Of a stretch of 59,261 bases of DNA, positions 15,597-23,385 are shown piece after piece. Under the pieces are notes generated by a model that saw only the letters and a program-made list of their open reading frames with translations, had not been told where the DNA came from and did not search any database. This DNA is from CAZDWZ01 sp964509425 (lineage in GTDB: Bacteria; Bdellovibrionota_C; UBA2361; SZUA-149; CAZDWZ01), in the NCBI GenBank assembly GCA_964509425.1, contig CAZDWZ010000021.1, positions 1 to 59,261 of the forward strand, read 5' to 3'. How positions within the stretch are numbered: position 1 is the first letter of the stretch; each line of letters begins with the position of its first letter. A program made the position numbers and the translations under genes.

Positions 15597-16402
15597 ACCT
15601 TCCCCCAATTTTTCTGAGCTTCAGACGTAGTAATCTTCGAAAAGGAATCGATGATTTGGTCGTGCCCAAAGTCGAAATCCGCCTTCAAGCCTTTTGAAAT
15701 GTCGCTAAACGGACCCCGTGCGGTAAGCTGTAGTAGCAACATCTCATTACCAGAATCCAGTTGACCGTGATTAATGGTAACGTGCAGCCTCCCTCGATTC
15801 TCTTCAAGAACAAGGTGCCACTCACCGCCGAAACTCTCGAACACCTGAGAGCTGTTCGACACGGGCACATGAAAACCACCTATGACCTTTGGCCAGTCGG
15901 CCATTGAGTTCCAATCTTTGCCCTTCTCTAAATGATTTACGTAGGTCACCTCCCATTGATTCGGCACAACGTCACCCAATCCAAGTGCCTTGGCAAACTC
16001 ACAGAATTTGCCGAACTCTGTCTCAAAGCTTTGGAAAACTGCTTCATATCTGGGATAGGCGTTAGTTGAGGACTGTCTCCGCCAGTTGTAGATGAATCTC
16101 GTATCCTGCAATTGGAATAGACGGTCACCATCCGACGAAATTAGCTGGGTTCGAAGTTGACCCGGCGTCGGTCGAATCATAAATCGTGGGCGTCGGAAGC
16201 TGGGAGTTTTTCCAGGCTCAAATCGCTCATACTCGTCATCTATCCGTGCTGCCTCGACGACGTTAGGAAACTCTTTGCACAGACGTTCCTTCCAGAAACA
16301 GCCTGCATGGGCAGCTGTGAATCCTGCCAATGGCTCGAACTGAACCGAGAGCACTCGCTCCACTACCGGAGGGTCTTCAAAATTTGGATTTTCGCCAGTC
16401 AT
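15593..16402 (-). CDS. TIGR04255 family protein, first gene of cargo operon
   Basis: A 269-residue protein. The N-terminus PPVVERVLSVQFEPLAGFTA and the central FEPGKTPSFRRPRFMI...LIQLQ-type strands, then NQWEVTYVNHLEKGKDW, fit the sporadically distributed TIGR04255 family. Members have no known activity. It leads a three-gene reversed operon at the right end of the satellite, the place where P4-like and PICI satellites keep anti-phage cargo. A defence or toxin-antitoxin role is inference from position only. Confidence 0.75.
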   Translation of the reverse strand: MTGENPNFEDPPVVERVLSVQFEPLAGFTAAHAGCFWKERLCKEFPNVVEAARIDDEYERFEPGKTPSFRRPRFMIRPTPGQLRTQLISSDGDRLFQLQDTRFIYNWRRQSSTNAYPRYEAVFQSFETEFGKFCEFAKALGLGDVVPNQWEVTYVNHLEKGKDWNSMADWPKVIGGFHVPVSNSSQVFESFGGEWHLVLEENRGRLHVTINHGQLDSGNEMLLLQLTARGPFSDISKGLKADFDFGHDQIIDSFSKITTSEAQKNWGKV

Positions 16403-16643
16403 TCGTTCTTCAAATTTGGAAGTCGACGGAGTTCGACTACTCTTTTCTTAACCTCAGTTCTCCAAGCTTAATCGCGTGCATTCCGAGCTGTCGCAAGCAT
16501 AAAGCGATTTCTCCGAAATCCAAAAATACCGCGATGTTTGAACGAAGCAGCTTCGCAAGACCCGCAACTTTCAATATGTTATGATGTTAAATCGACTTAA
16601 AGTGGTGCCGAGTTAAGACTCTGAGCGTGAGTAGAAAATGGGC

Positions 16644-16666
16644 GTCCCATCATCGTCCCATCAACG
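16644..16666. promoter_or_regulatory. Candidate integrase arm sites, right end
   Basis: GTCCCATCATCG at 16644-16655 and GTCCCATCAACG at 16655-16666 are 11 bp apart, the same motif and spacing as at 7618-7640. They lie 60-80 bp inside the right att core. The rest of the 320-bp end region between the cargo operon and attR shows no gene and presumably holds the operon promoter. Confidence 0.5.
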
Positions 16667-16725
16667 TGATGGAGAAACTCTCAAAAACTGAATAGATTCA
16701 GAACTAGCGGATTTTAAAGGGAATT

Positions 16726-16770
16726 TTGGAGCTGGCGATGGGACTTGAACCCGCAACCTACTGATTACAA
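16726..16770. repeat. attR within the tRNA-Thr(TGT) gene
   Basis: The 45-base match to 7440-7484, with a single T/C difference in the T-loop region. It spans the 3' end of the intact tRNA gene from just past the CCA to the anticodon loop. Integration therefore restored a complete tRNA at this end. Confidence 0.88.
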
Positions 16771-16802
16771 ATCAGTTGCTCTACCAATTGAGCTACGCCA
16801 GC
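16727..16802 (-). tRNA. tRNA-Thr (anticodon TGT), integration target
   Basis: Minus-strand cloverleaf with acceptor GCTGGCG/CGCCAGC, anticodon stem ACTGA/TCAGT and loop TTTGTAA (anticodon TGT), T loop GTTCAAGTC, and encoded CCA (16727-16729). The 3' half is supplied by the integrated element. Confidence 0.95.
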
Positions 16803-16913
16803 AGACATCGGCCTTCTACCGTGGGCGCGGCTTGGAGAGCAAGAGCGGCGTAAGAAAAGTTGTGACTCCTTCTAATCCTGGTCCCGTGATCAGTGACGAT
16901 GAGCCGGGAAATC

Positions 16914-17213
16914 TTAGTGAATGTATCGATGATCTTCGCGAGCTTCAGGCCGTGCGGTGTTCAATCGAACGTAATGCGCGGTCACACTCATGTGCTCGGG
17001 GAGCAGAGGAACAAAGTCCACCTTCGGCGACACCATGATTTGCTGCCGACGGATGGTTCTCAGCACTGACGGTGCGGGGTGGCGATACCGGGCACCATTT
17101 AAAGGTTTTTTTGCCTCGCGGAAGACGCTCACAAGATGCGCAATCGGCTCCACTACCGTCAGGCAAAAAATTTCTACGAAGGGATTTATAATCGCGTGAA
17201 TCATTCGAAACAT
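16914..17213 (-). CDS. Possible small membrane-associated protein
   Basis: A 99-residue ORF starting at ATG 17211-17213 with GAGGA about 8 nt upstream. The N-terminal 30 residues are hydrophobic (MIHAIINPFVEIFCLTVVEP) and the rest is basic with arginines and histidines. No family is recognised and the codon pattern is not decisive, so it is listed with reserve. Confidence 0.4.
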   Translation of the reverse strand: MFRMIHAIINPFVEIFCLTVVEPIAHLVSVFREAKKPLNGARYRHPAPSVLRTIRRQQIMVSPKVDFVPLLPEHMSVTAHYVRLNTARPEAREDHRYIH

Positions 17214-17569
17214 AGGTCAGTCCTCAATCAAGCCGTTAATTACGACCTTCGGGCAAAAACCTATGCACTGGAGTCGGGCTGGGTGAGAAAAAATTACGCC
17301 GGATATTTGATCACGGAGCAATAATGGCCCGAAAAACTGTTGTCAAAACAGTGGCAGAACACTGTTTTCAGAACCACTTATGAGAAGGTATCTAAAGGGT
17401 GTTGCCAAAAAATCGGGGTTTTTCGTGCAAAAATCATTCCAGAGCGGTAACGATTCCCAACAATCCTCCCATAACACTCTATAATCACTGAAAGTAATTG
17501 GCCTTTCTTGGGAACACAGGCAAAATCAACTTCAAGACAATTCTTCGAAAGACTTAAGAGACAGGACCC
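17214..17569. other. Intergenic region
   Basis: About 355 A/T-richer bases before the TerB/J-like gene. Overlapping short frames have no recognisable product. The last 100 bases probably hold that gene's promoter. Confidence 0.3.
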
Positions 17570-18364
17570 ATGAGCACCAATAAACAAAATCATTCCATCG
17601 CCCGCCTCATCGTCGGCGCCATGAGCATCGACGGAAGCCTGGGGAAAATCGAGCGGCAAAAAGTTGCTGCAACTCTCGAAAAGATCGGCATGTCGGAACT
17701 CGTCGCCGATGTGGGTCTTGCGATCGAAGAGGATGATGGGACTTTTAATATGTTCGAGGAGTGCAAAACGCTGATCGCGCAGTCAGGAAAAGATGCAGAA
17801 ACGATAGCCCCGATGGTCTTTCGCGTCGTCACTGACGTCATCGCCGCCGACAGATTCGTCTCCGCACAGGAAGCTTCGTACTTGAGCGCCATGGCGAGAA
17901 AGCTGAACATCCCCACTCCAAAGGCAACGGAGATCTTCAAGCAGATCCTCGCTGAGCGACGGAGCCGGCTCGAAGTTGCGGCGAGCGGAGTCGATGAGGC
18001 GCTTCATCCACAGTTGAAGCAGTTGTTGAGCTTTGAGGGTGCCGAAGATCTCGTGGGCCGTTCCACCGAGGGCTCAATCGACGAGCTCGTAAATTTGGCC
18101 ATCGAAAGCGGCGGTGCAAAGATCACCATCACCGATGTCGAACAATCGATGAACGTCTTGGGGCTTCCTGCAACCGCAAAGCTCGGCGACGCCGAAACCG
18201 TCTGGCGGGAAACAATCGAAAATCTCAATCTCTCGAAGCTCGCAGGACTCGGCGAGACCTTCGTCACGGCCGCCATCAATCGGATCACCAAAGTGAACGA
18301 GGCCTACAAGACCATTCTTCATTTTCATCAGGAGATGAATCTAGAGGGCGGGAACAGAAAGTAA
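17570..18364 (+). CDS. TerB-like protein with J-domain-like C-terminus
   Basis: A 264-residue protein. Residues 8-135 follow the TerB/DjlA helical fold (IARLIVGAMSIDGSLGKIER, VVTDVIAADRFVSAQEASYL). The C-terminal 85 residues (ITDVEQSMNVLGLPATAKLG, DAETVWRETIENLN, AAINRITKVNEAYKTIL) look like a J-domain helical hairpin. The usual HPD triad is absent, so DnaK stimulation is doubtful. It may act as an adaptor in membrane or protein stress. It is a more distant relative of the two TerB-like genes at 1670 and 2845. Confidence 0.7.
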   Translation: MSTNKQNHSIARLIVGAMSIDGSLGKIERQKVAATLEKIGMSELVADVGLAIEEDDGTFNMFEECKTLIAQSGKDAETIAPMVFRVVTDVIAADRFVSAQEASYLSAMARKLNIPTPKATEIFKQILAERRSRLEVAASGVDEALHPQLKQLLSFEGAEDLVGRSTEGSIDELVNLAIESGGAKITITDVEQSMNVLGLPATAKLGDAETVWRETIENLNLSKLAGLGETFVTAAINRITKVNEAYKTILHFHQEMNLEGGNRK

Positions 18365-18392
18365 GGCCTAATACGTAAAGACGCAGTTACTC

Positions 18393-18790
18393 ATTCCAAC
18401 GAAGAGTGCGGGAGGCGTGCGTGTTCTTAACGCTTCACGTTGTCCCGCAATCGAGGCGGAAGCATCGGAAAAAACCGGAGTGTGCTCCCGGCACATGAGG
18501 ATTTTTTCTGATGATTCCAACGAAGAGTGCGGGAGACGTGCGCGTTCTTAACGCTTCACGTTGTCCCGCAATCGAGGCGGAAGCATCGGAAAAAACCGGA
18601 GTGTGCTCCCGGCACATGAGGATTTTTTCTGATGATTCCAACGAAGAGTGCGGGAGACGTGCGCGTTCTTAACGCTTCACGTTGTCCCGCAATCGAGGCG
18701 GAAGCATCGGAAAAAACCGGAGTGTGCTCCCGGCACATGAGGATTTTTTCTGATGATTCCAACGAAGAGTGCGGGAAACGTGAAGCGTTA
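18393..18790. repeat. Tandem array of a 121-bp nested-hairpin repeat
   Basis: Three full units start at 18393, 18514 and 18635, almost identical, with a truncated fourth from 18756. Each unit starts ATTCCAACGAAGAGTGCGGG and contains two hairpins. The first has arms GCGGGA..ACGTG and CACGT..TCCCGC. The second has TCGGAAAAAACC against GGATTTTTTCTGA, with TGTGC/GCACA at the tip. The second hairpin is the same as the inner hairpin at 3326-3383. Frames through the array give repeated peptides, but these are by-products of the repeat. Confidence 0.9.
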
Positions 18791-18892
18791 CGGACGACTG
18801 AGGAAGGGAACCGATTCTGAGGTGCTGCTGAGTGCCCAATTGGTCTTTGGGGTCAGCGCAGCCTCGAGAACCTTTGAGAACTTCCTCGCGTC

Positions 18893-19228
18893 TCAGACCG
18901 GCAGAATCTCGATGCCCTCATCGCGGTCGACGGCGTTCTCCGCGTCCGCGTCCAGCATCCTCATCAGTTCGCCTTCGAGATCCGCGACGGTGGCTTCCGG
19001 ATCGAAGCGAATCCCGAGAACATCCGTTCCATCCACGTTCACGTACCCGACGACGCCGAGCCGCAGGATACCTGAAGTCCTCGCGACGCGAAGATCCAGA
19101 TAGCTCTTGCCGATCTCGTCGTTCGGAATCAGGTGAACGCGGGCCGAATCGTCCCCGGCTTGGTTCATCCGCCGCCACATGCCCGCCGGAACCAAACAAG
19201 CGCGGAAGTGGCCTTGATTGCCGTTCAT
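18893..19228 (-). CDS. Small protein of unknown function, G+C-rich gene
   Basis: A 111-residue protein starting at ATG 19226-19228 with GGGGGA 7 nt upstream. It contains ACLVPAGMWRRMNQAGDD and IRFDPEATVADLEGELMRML; no family is recognised. The gene is markedly richer in G+C than its neighbours and is flanked by an inverted repeat (AAAGAGCGT near 19396 and ACGCTCTTT near 19427), so in style it resembles the single-gene cassettes at 45-52 kb. The tandem repeat lies on its other side. Confidence 0.55.
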   Translation of the reverse strand: MNGNQGHFRACLVPAGMWRRMNQAGDDSARVHLIPNDEIGKSYLDLRVARTSGILRLGVVGYVNVDGTDVLGIRFDPEATVADLEGELMRMLDADAENAVDRDEGIEILPV

Positions 19229-19445
19229 CGAATTGTCCCCCGAAGTGAAGTTCAACACCGTGGACTTCCCGCTCGTGCGGATTTTCCAAGGTGCCGAACT
19301 ATTCAGGGCGTAAAACCTCGTTTCCTCAGTGCGTCCACCAGTGCTCGGGCCAACTGGAAGACACACGAAAGACTCAGAACTATCTCAGTCAAAAAGAGCG
19401 TATTGGGGATAGACGTGAAAGAAAGACGCTCTTTACAGGAGGGAG

Positions 19446-20279
19446 CTAATCGTATGATTTCAGGAGCTTACGGAGGCCTGCGGCGAGAGTGTCCGCACGC
19501 GGAAGGTCTCCGGCAAGAGCCTGTAACTCGCCGAGATGAACACGCATTGCCTCCACGATTCCGTTTAACTTTTTCTCCGCGGCAGCGGAGGATTTGGCCG
19601 CCGAAGCCTTCGAATCTGATTTCTTTCCGGAGGCCGGCTTCTTTTTCGAGACGAGCTTTCGAAGGTCGACCTCGAGGAGGCGGAAATTTTCATCCGATTC
19701 GTCTCCGGTCCGAAGCGCCTCGACGAACGGTCGGCCGTCGACGAGAAACCAGCTCTCGAGCGCAACGCCGGGAATCTCAATCACGGTGGAACCTGAATGG
19801 AGCGCGTCGTCGCCGAAGTCCTTCGCCCAGTTCGCAGCCTCGTCACAGAGTTCGTTCTCCGGATGTCCCGTGTGCCCTCGGACATGTTGAGTGGAGATTT
19901 TAAATCCCTTCGTCAAAAACAAATACGCGCGCCACAGACCCTGGTTTTTTACCGGATCTTTCGACGCCGTTCTCCAGCCGTTTCTCAGCCAGTTGTGGAT
20001 GTAATCTTTGGCGCTCTTTAGCGTGTATTCACTATCGCTCACCCAATGGATCGAAAGCGGCGTCGCGGTCCCGCGCTTCTCTGCCGCGATTCTCAGCAGA
20101 GAAAAGCCGAGAAGAGAGGCCGAGATTTCGGCTTCGTTATTGGTCGCCTCGCCGAGATAAACTAAAGCGCCAAGTCGTTTTCCGGAAAGATGGCCGTCGA
20201 CAATGCATGCGCCCGCCGCCACGGCACCTGACGAACCGCCGTCGGAGAAGAGAGTGTAATCACTGGATGAACTAGACAT
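19446..20279 (-). CDS. RNase HI with lysine/alanine linker and C-terminal extension
   Basis: A 277-residue protein. The first 155 residues are an RNase HI domain: D13 (FSDGG), E51 (TNNEAE), D82 (SDSEY), the handle-like W-rich region (WLRNGWRTASKDPVKNQGLW), then HVRGHTGHPENELCDEA with D146. It cuts RNA in RNA:DNA hybrids. A linker of about 50 residues with K, S and A repeats leads to an added helical C-terminus (IVEAMRVHLGELQALAGD). Usual RNase HI has about 155 residues, so the tail is an unusual addition, perhaps for partner binding. The ribosome binding site is weak. Confidence 0.85.
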   Translation of the reverse strand: MSSSSSDYTLFSDGGSSGAVAAGACIVDGHLSGKRLGALVYLGEATNNEAEISASLLGFSLLRIAAEKRGTATPLSIHWVSDSEYTLKSAKDYIHNWLRNGWRTASKDPVKNQGLWRAYLFLTKGFKISTQHVRGHTGHPENELCDEAANWAKDFGDDALHSGSTVIEIPGVALESWFLVDGRPFVEALRTGDESDENFRLLEVDLRKLVSKKKPASGKKSDSKASAAKSSAAAEKKLNGIVEAMRVHLGELQALAGDLPRADTLAAGLRKLLKSYD

Positions 20280-20325
20280 GGACAGAGCACTACCTTAGCC
20301 GACCCGCTCACGTCACCCTTTTCTG

Positions 20326-20376
20326 GTGCCGTGGCAACTCAGTAATGTGCAGTTCGCCCATTACTGAGTTCGGCAC
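20326..20376. repeat. Strong hairpin between RNase H and antitoxin-like gene
   Basis: GTGCCG plus AACTCAGTAATG (20336-20347) pair with CATTACTGAGTT (20359-20370) plus CGGCAC; the 12-bp central stem is perfect. A second small hairpin (CTCGGC-GCA-GCCGAG) follows at once. There is no clear U-run. Confidence 0.65.
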
Positions 20377-20454
20377 TGCTCGGCGCAGCCGAGCCAGCCA
20401 AATCCAGTGCTCCGACATGAGGAAAGACAGCGCCGCAGGCTCGAACTTTGCCTG

Positions 20455-20838
20455 TTATTTACTTGTCTGAGCACTGATCTTTAATTGCTCGGAGAGCGCG
20501 TCTAAAAAACTCTCGTCACTGAGGAGAATAGCGGCAACGTCTTTCGCAGTTTTTTCTGGGCGGGTGCCCTCGATATATTCGCGAAGCACTAAGTTAATCA
20601 GGGCTTGATACGGTCGTCCAATACGGGAGGCCTCGTTCTTGAAATATGCCACGACATCCCCATCGAGGTTCATCGTGACTTTGTAGCGAACGTGGCGCTC
20701 CGCACCTTCAGCGGCCGAGCGTCCGGCCCCCGGAATATTTTCGTAGACGCTCTCGCTCTCGGCTTCCTTCTCCGGGCGGCGATCGGACTGAAATAAGGCT
20801 TTTCTCGCTGCGCTCGAAAAATCAGGTTGGTTGTCCAT
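20455..20838 (-). CDS. BrnA/CopG-like antitoxin-type protein
   Basis: A 127-residue protein starting at ATG 20836-20838 with GGAG 6 nt upstream. Residues 50-90 (VRYKVTMNLDGDVVAYFKNE, then GRPYQALINLVLREYIEG) match the ribbon-helix-helix of BrnA-type antitoxins, usually partner of a BrnT toxin. No toxin gene is adjacent on either side, and the N-terminal 45 residues are disordered. It may be an orphan antitoxin or a small transcription regulator. Confidence 0.65.
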   Translation of the reverse strand: MDNQPDFSSAARKALFQSDRRPEKEAESESVYENIPGAGRSAAEGAERHVRYKVTMNLDGDVVAYFKNEASRIGRPYQALINLVLREYIEGTRPEKTAKDVAAILLSDESFLDALSEQLKISAQTSK

Positions 20839-20920
20839 TTTTTACTCCGCTAATACTTCGCCGGACTCACCCTCTTATTCAGATACAAAGAACACCGAAT
20901 TTAAAGTTCGTGGCTCGGAC

Positions 20921-22390
20921 TTATTTATTCGTGGTTACCGCTGCCGTCGCCGCCGCATCCGGAGTTCCAAACTCTCCCTCCACAACCGGTTCACCAAGGC
21001 CGAACAAAGAACCATGATACAAACGAAATTTCCCTGAAGCTACAGCAGGCGGCGCGAAATAGAGGACCAATCTTAGCGGCCTCGCATAGGGGGTGAAGTT
21101 CGCCTCTTCCAGTGCCGTTCCATCGACGCCGAAGGGCATTACTCGCTCGGGTTCAATCAGCTTTGGTTTTGAGTCCGCCGGCTTTTCGGTGGTCTCGCCC
21201 GAGACCGCCGAAACCGGGGCAGACGCGGAAGCACCCGAACCAAGAGCAGCCGACCCAGGGGACGGAATCACGACCGGCTTTCCATCTTTGTCGAGCAGTT
21301 CGAGCCGGAGCCGTGCGGGATCGAGCCAGCGAAAAAGCTGTCCGTCATCAATTAGCTGCAGAGTGACGATGAAACGATCTTTGGTAAGCTGGCTCCCCTC
21401 GACAGAGACTTTTACGGATTCAGGCATCGTATGCCGATGTTTCATCCACTGCCACGTGAGCTGAGTCGAGATCACGACCAGAATTGCGACGACGAAGAAC
21501 GGATACTTTTTGTGCCGAAACTTCAGCATGTCCGGCACTTCAGTTCGAGGAATGTTCTTCATGATTTCATCGGCCGCTGGAAGTCCGATTTCCGCGCGAG
21601 CTTCCTGAGGAAGCAACAAGAGGAATGATACGAAACTAGCTGCAAAGAGAAGCACCTGGAGGAAGCTTGTGATCAGCGACTCAATCATCAACGAGCTAAA
21701 CGACGGATAGTAACCGGCGATCAGGATCATCAAACCGGCGGGAATCACCGCCGCTGCCCAGCCAAGCAACGAGAACTGAAGCGTCAGGCTCAAATTCTGC
21801 CCGGCAAACGCAATCGAACGCGCGAGACCGGGGTCCCAAATGGGCCGTCCCTGGAAAAATCGGAAGCGGATTACCTTTCGGTAGACCACCTCATCCTCGA
21901 ACATTTCCTCGTGGGGCTCGTCGGCTTCCTTGAGCGGCAATGCGAATAGCTCCGCAGCACAAAACGCAGGCGCCCAGATCAGGAACGGCGCGAACAGCAA
22001 AAGAGGAGGAAAGCTGAGAAGCACAAAGGCGCAGAGGAGAAAGAGGAAGTAACTGATGAAAATCTTCGGCATGCTATGGAGCGCTCGCAGGAGCAGCAAC
22101 GCCGGCGAAACTCTGATACCTCTGAACTCGGAAAGACAATATATCCCGGCGTAACTGATGAGCCAGGCAGTGGCACCCACTGTCGCAATGATCACCAAGA
22201 ACGTCTGTTGTGAAGAAAGACGGACAAAATACTGTGAATAGGTGAGAAAGATCTCCAGAATCCCGGCGATGAATCCACCCTGGCACAAACGTTTCCGGTG
22301 TGCCCACGCGAATGCGAGCCCGGCGTCGAAGGCCTCAGCGGTTCGTGCAACCAACTGATCCGGACGAAGCGCCGCATTATCGCCGTTCAT
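20921..22390 (-). CDS. Polytopic membrane protein of unknown function
   Basis: A 489-residue protein from ATG 22388-22390; a GTG at 22444 is in frame. About six to eight transmembrane segments cover roughly residues 40-320. A single segment (PFFVVAILVVISTQLTW) then anchors a C-terminal extracytoplasmic domain of about 150 residues containing an alanine/serine/proline linker. The domain (DRFIVTLQLIDDGQLFRWLD) looks like beta strands. No family is recognised. It may be an envelope biogenesis or transport accessory protein. Confidence 0.6.
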   Translation of the reverse strand: MNGDNAALRPDQLVARTAEAFDAGLAFAWAHRKRLCQGGFIAGILEIFLTYSQYFVRLSSQQTFLVIIATVGATAWLISYAGIYCLSEFRGIRVSPALLLLRALHSMPKIFISYFLFLLCAFVLLSFPPLLLFAPFLIWAPAFCAAELFALPLKEADEPHEEMFEDEVVYRKVIRFRFFQGRPIWDPGLARSIAFAGQNLSLTLQFSLLGWAAAVIPAGLMILIAGYYPSFSSLMIESLITSFLQVLLFAASFVSFLLLLPQEARAEIGLPAADEIMKNIPRTEVPDMLKFRHKKYPFFVVAILVVISTQLTWQWMKHRHTMPESVKVSVEGSQLTKDRFIVTLQLIDDGQLFRWLDPARLRLELLDKDGKPVVIPSPGSAALGSGASASAPVSAVSGETTEKPADSKPKLIEPERVMPFGVDGTALEEANFTPYARPLRLVLYFAPPAVASGKFRLYHGSLFGLGEPVVEGEFGTPDAAATAAVTTNK

Positions 22391-22563
22391 TGTTTGAGCG
22401 CCGCCTTGTCCCTGAGAAAAATGTGTGTGCGGAGAAGAAGTCACGAAGCGATCTCGAGTGTGTGAAATTGAAAGTTAAAGAGTAAGAGTATAGAGGTATA
22501 AGGCCCCGACGGCAAAACCTCAAAGTTTACCGGGGCGGCCTTTCTCATTAGTCTCCTCAAATT

Positions 22564-23385
22564 ATGGCAATGCCGAAAATAATGGCTGTGTTGAATCTCA
22601 CTCCCGATTCATTTTCGGACGGGGGAAGGTTTACCGGCCCGGAGGCAGGAGCCGGAAGGGTGAGACAGCTCGCCTCAGAAGGTGCGGATATTGTTGACAT
22701 CGGCGGAGAATCCACCGCCCCGGGAAACATAGCCGTCCCTGTTGCCACGGAGCTGGAACGAATTCTCGACACAGTTCGTGAGTCCGCAAAAGAATGTTTC
22801 ATTTCGGTCGACACTTACCGTGCGGAGACCGCAAAAGCCGTGCTCGCCGCGGGCGCCAAGATGATCAATGACGTCTCTGCCCTTCGGGCCGATCCCCAGC
22901 TTGCGGACGTTATCGAAGAATTCCAATCTTTTGTCGTCTTGATGCATTCGAAAGAACAGGACCATTCTCCGCATGCTTCGCTCGGGATGAAGCATTATGG
23001 CGACGTCGTTCGGGAGACGGCGCATTTTTTGCTGAGGCGAGTGGAGTTCGCGCTCTCGCGCGGCATCGCAGAGAATAAGATCATTCTGGATCCGGGGATG
23101 GGAAGGTTTCTGAGCCACGATTCAGAATACTCATGGCGGATGCTGGAAGAATTCGATCGACTTGTCGAGATGGTCTCGCCGTTTCCGGTCCTCATCGCCG
23201 TATCCAGAAAAGGATTTTTGCCCGGCAAGCTCGCAGAGCGCGACCCGATCTCTCAGCTGACCGGTCTCGCCGCCTGCCTGAAAGGCGCGGGCTATCTGCG
23301 GACACACTGCCCCGGGATGGCGCGTGATTTTCTGCAATGCTGGGAGCGTCTGTTCAAGAACAACCCTCCGGCCCGATTCGAGTAA
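22564..23385 (+). CDS. folP: Dihydropteroate synthase
   Basis: A 273-residue protein close to the usual FolP length. It joins p-aminobenzoate to hydroxymethyldihydropterin pyrophosphate in folate synthesis. Signatures: LNLTPDSFSDGG near the N-terminus, DIGGESTAPG, SVDTYR, NDVSAL, LDPGMGR and SRKGF, together forming the TIM-barrel pterin and pABA sites. The ribosome binding site is weak, and ATG 22570 is an alternative. The 3' end overlaps the convergent binding-protein gene by 32 bp. folK lies 1 kb away on the other strand, so the pathway genes are near but not cotranscribed. Confidence 0.94.
   Translation: MAMPKIMAVLNLTPDSFSDGGRFTGPEAGAGRVRQLASEGADIVDIGGESTAPGNIAVPVATELERILDTVRESAKECFISVDTYRAETAKAVLAAGAKMINDVSALRADPQLADVIEEFQSFVVLMHSKEQDHSPHASLGMKHYGDVVRETAHFLLRRVEFALSRGIAENKIILDPGMGRFLSHDSEYSWRMLEEFDRLVEMVSPFPVLIAVSRKGFLPGKLAERDPISQLTGLAACLKGAGYLRTHCPGMARDFLQCWERLFKNNPPARFE

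Larger units (their letters stand above)
7440..16770. mobile_element. Satellite-like integrative element in tRNA-Thr(TGT)
   Basis: About 9.3 kb bounded by 45-bp direct repeats that match the 3' half of tRNA-Thr(TGT); the intact tRNA is at the right end. Gene order: P4-type integrase, sigma-like protein, small proteins including an AlpA-like regulator, D5/SF3 helicase, HK97 major capsid protein, P27-type small terminase, one further small gene, then a reversed three-gene operon. Large terminase, portal, protease, tail and lysis genes are not seen. This fits a phage satellite (P4/PICI-like, capsid-encoding type) that borrows the missing parts from a helper phage, or an incomplete prophage. Codon use and the A/T content of its spacers differ from flanking genes. 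Confidence 0.85.

Noticed and set aside
18393..18790. Possible CRISPR array
   Set aside because: The units are 121 bp, contiguous and nearly identical along their whole length, with no variable spacers. They are tandem hairpin repeats.
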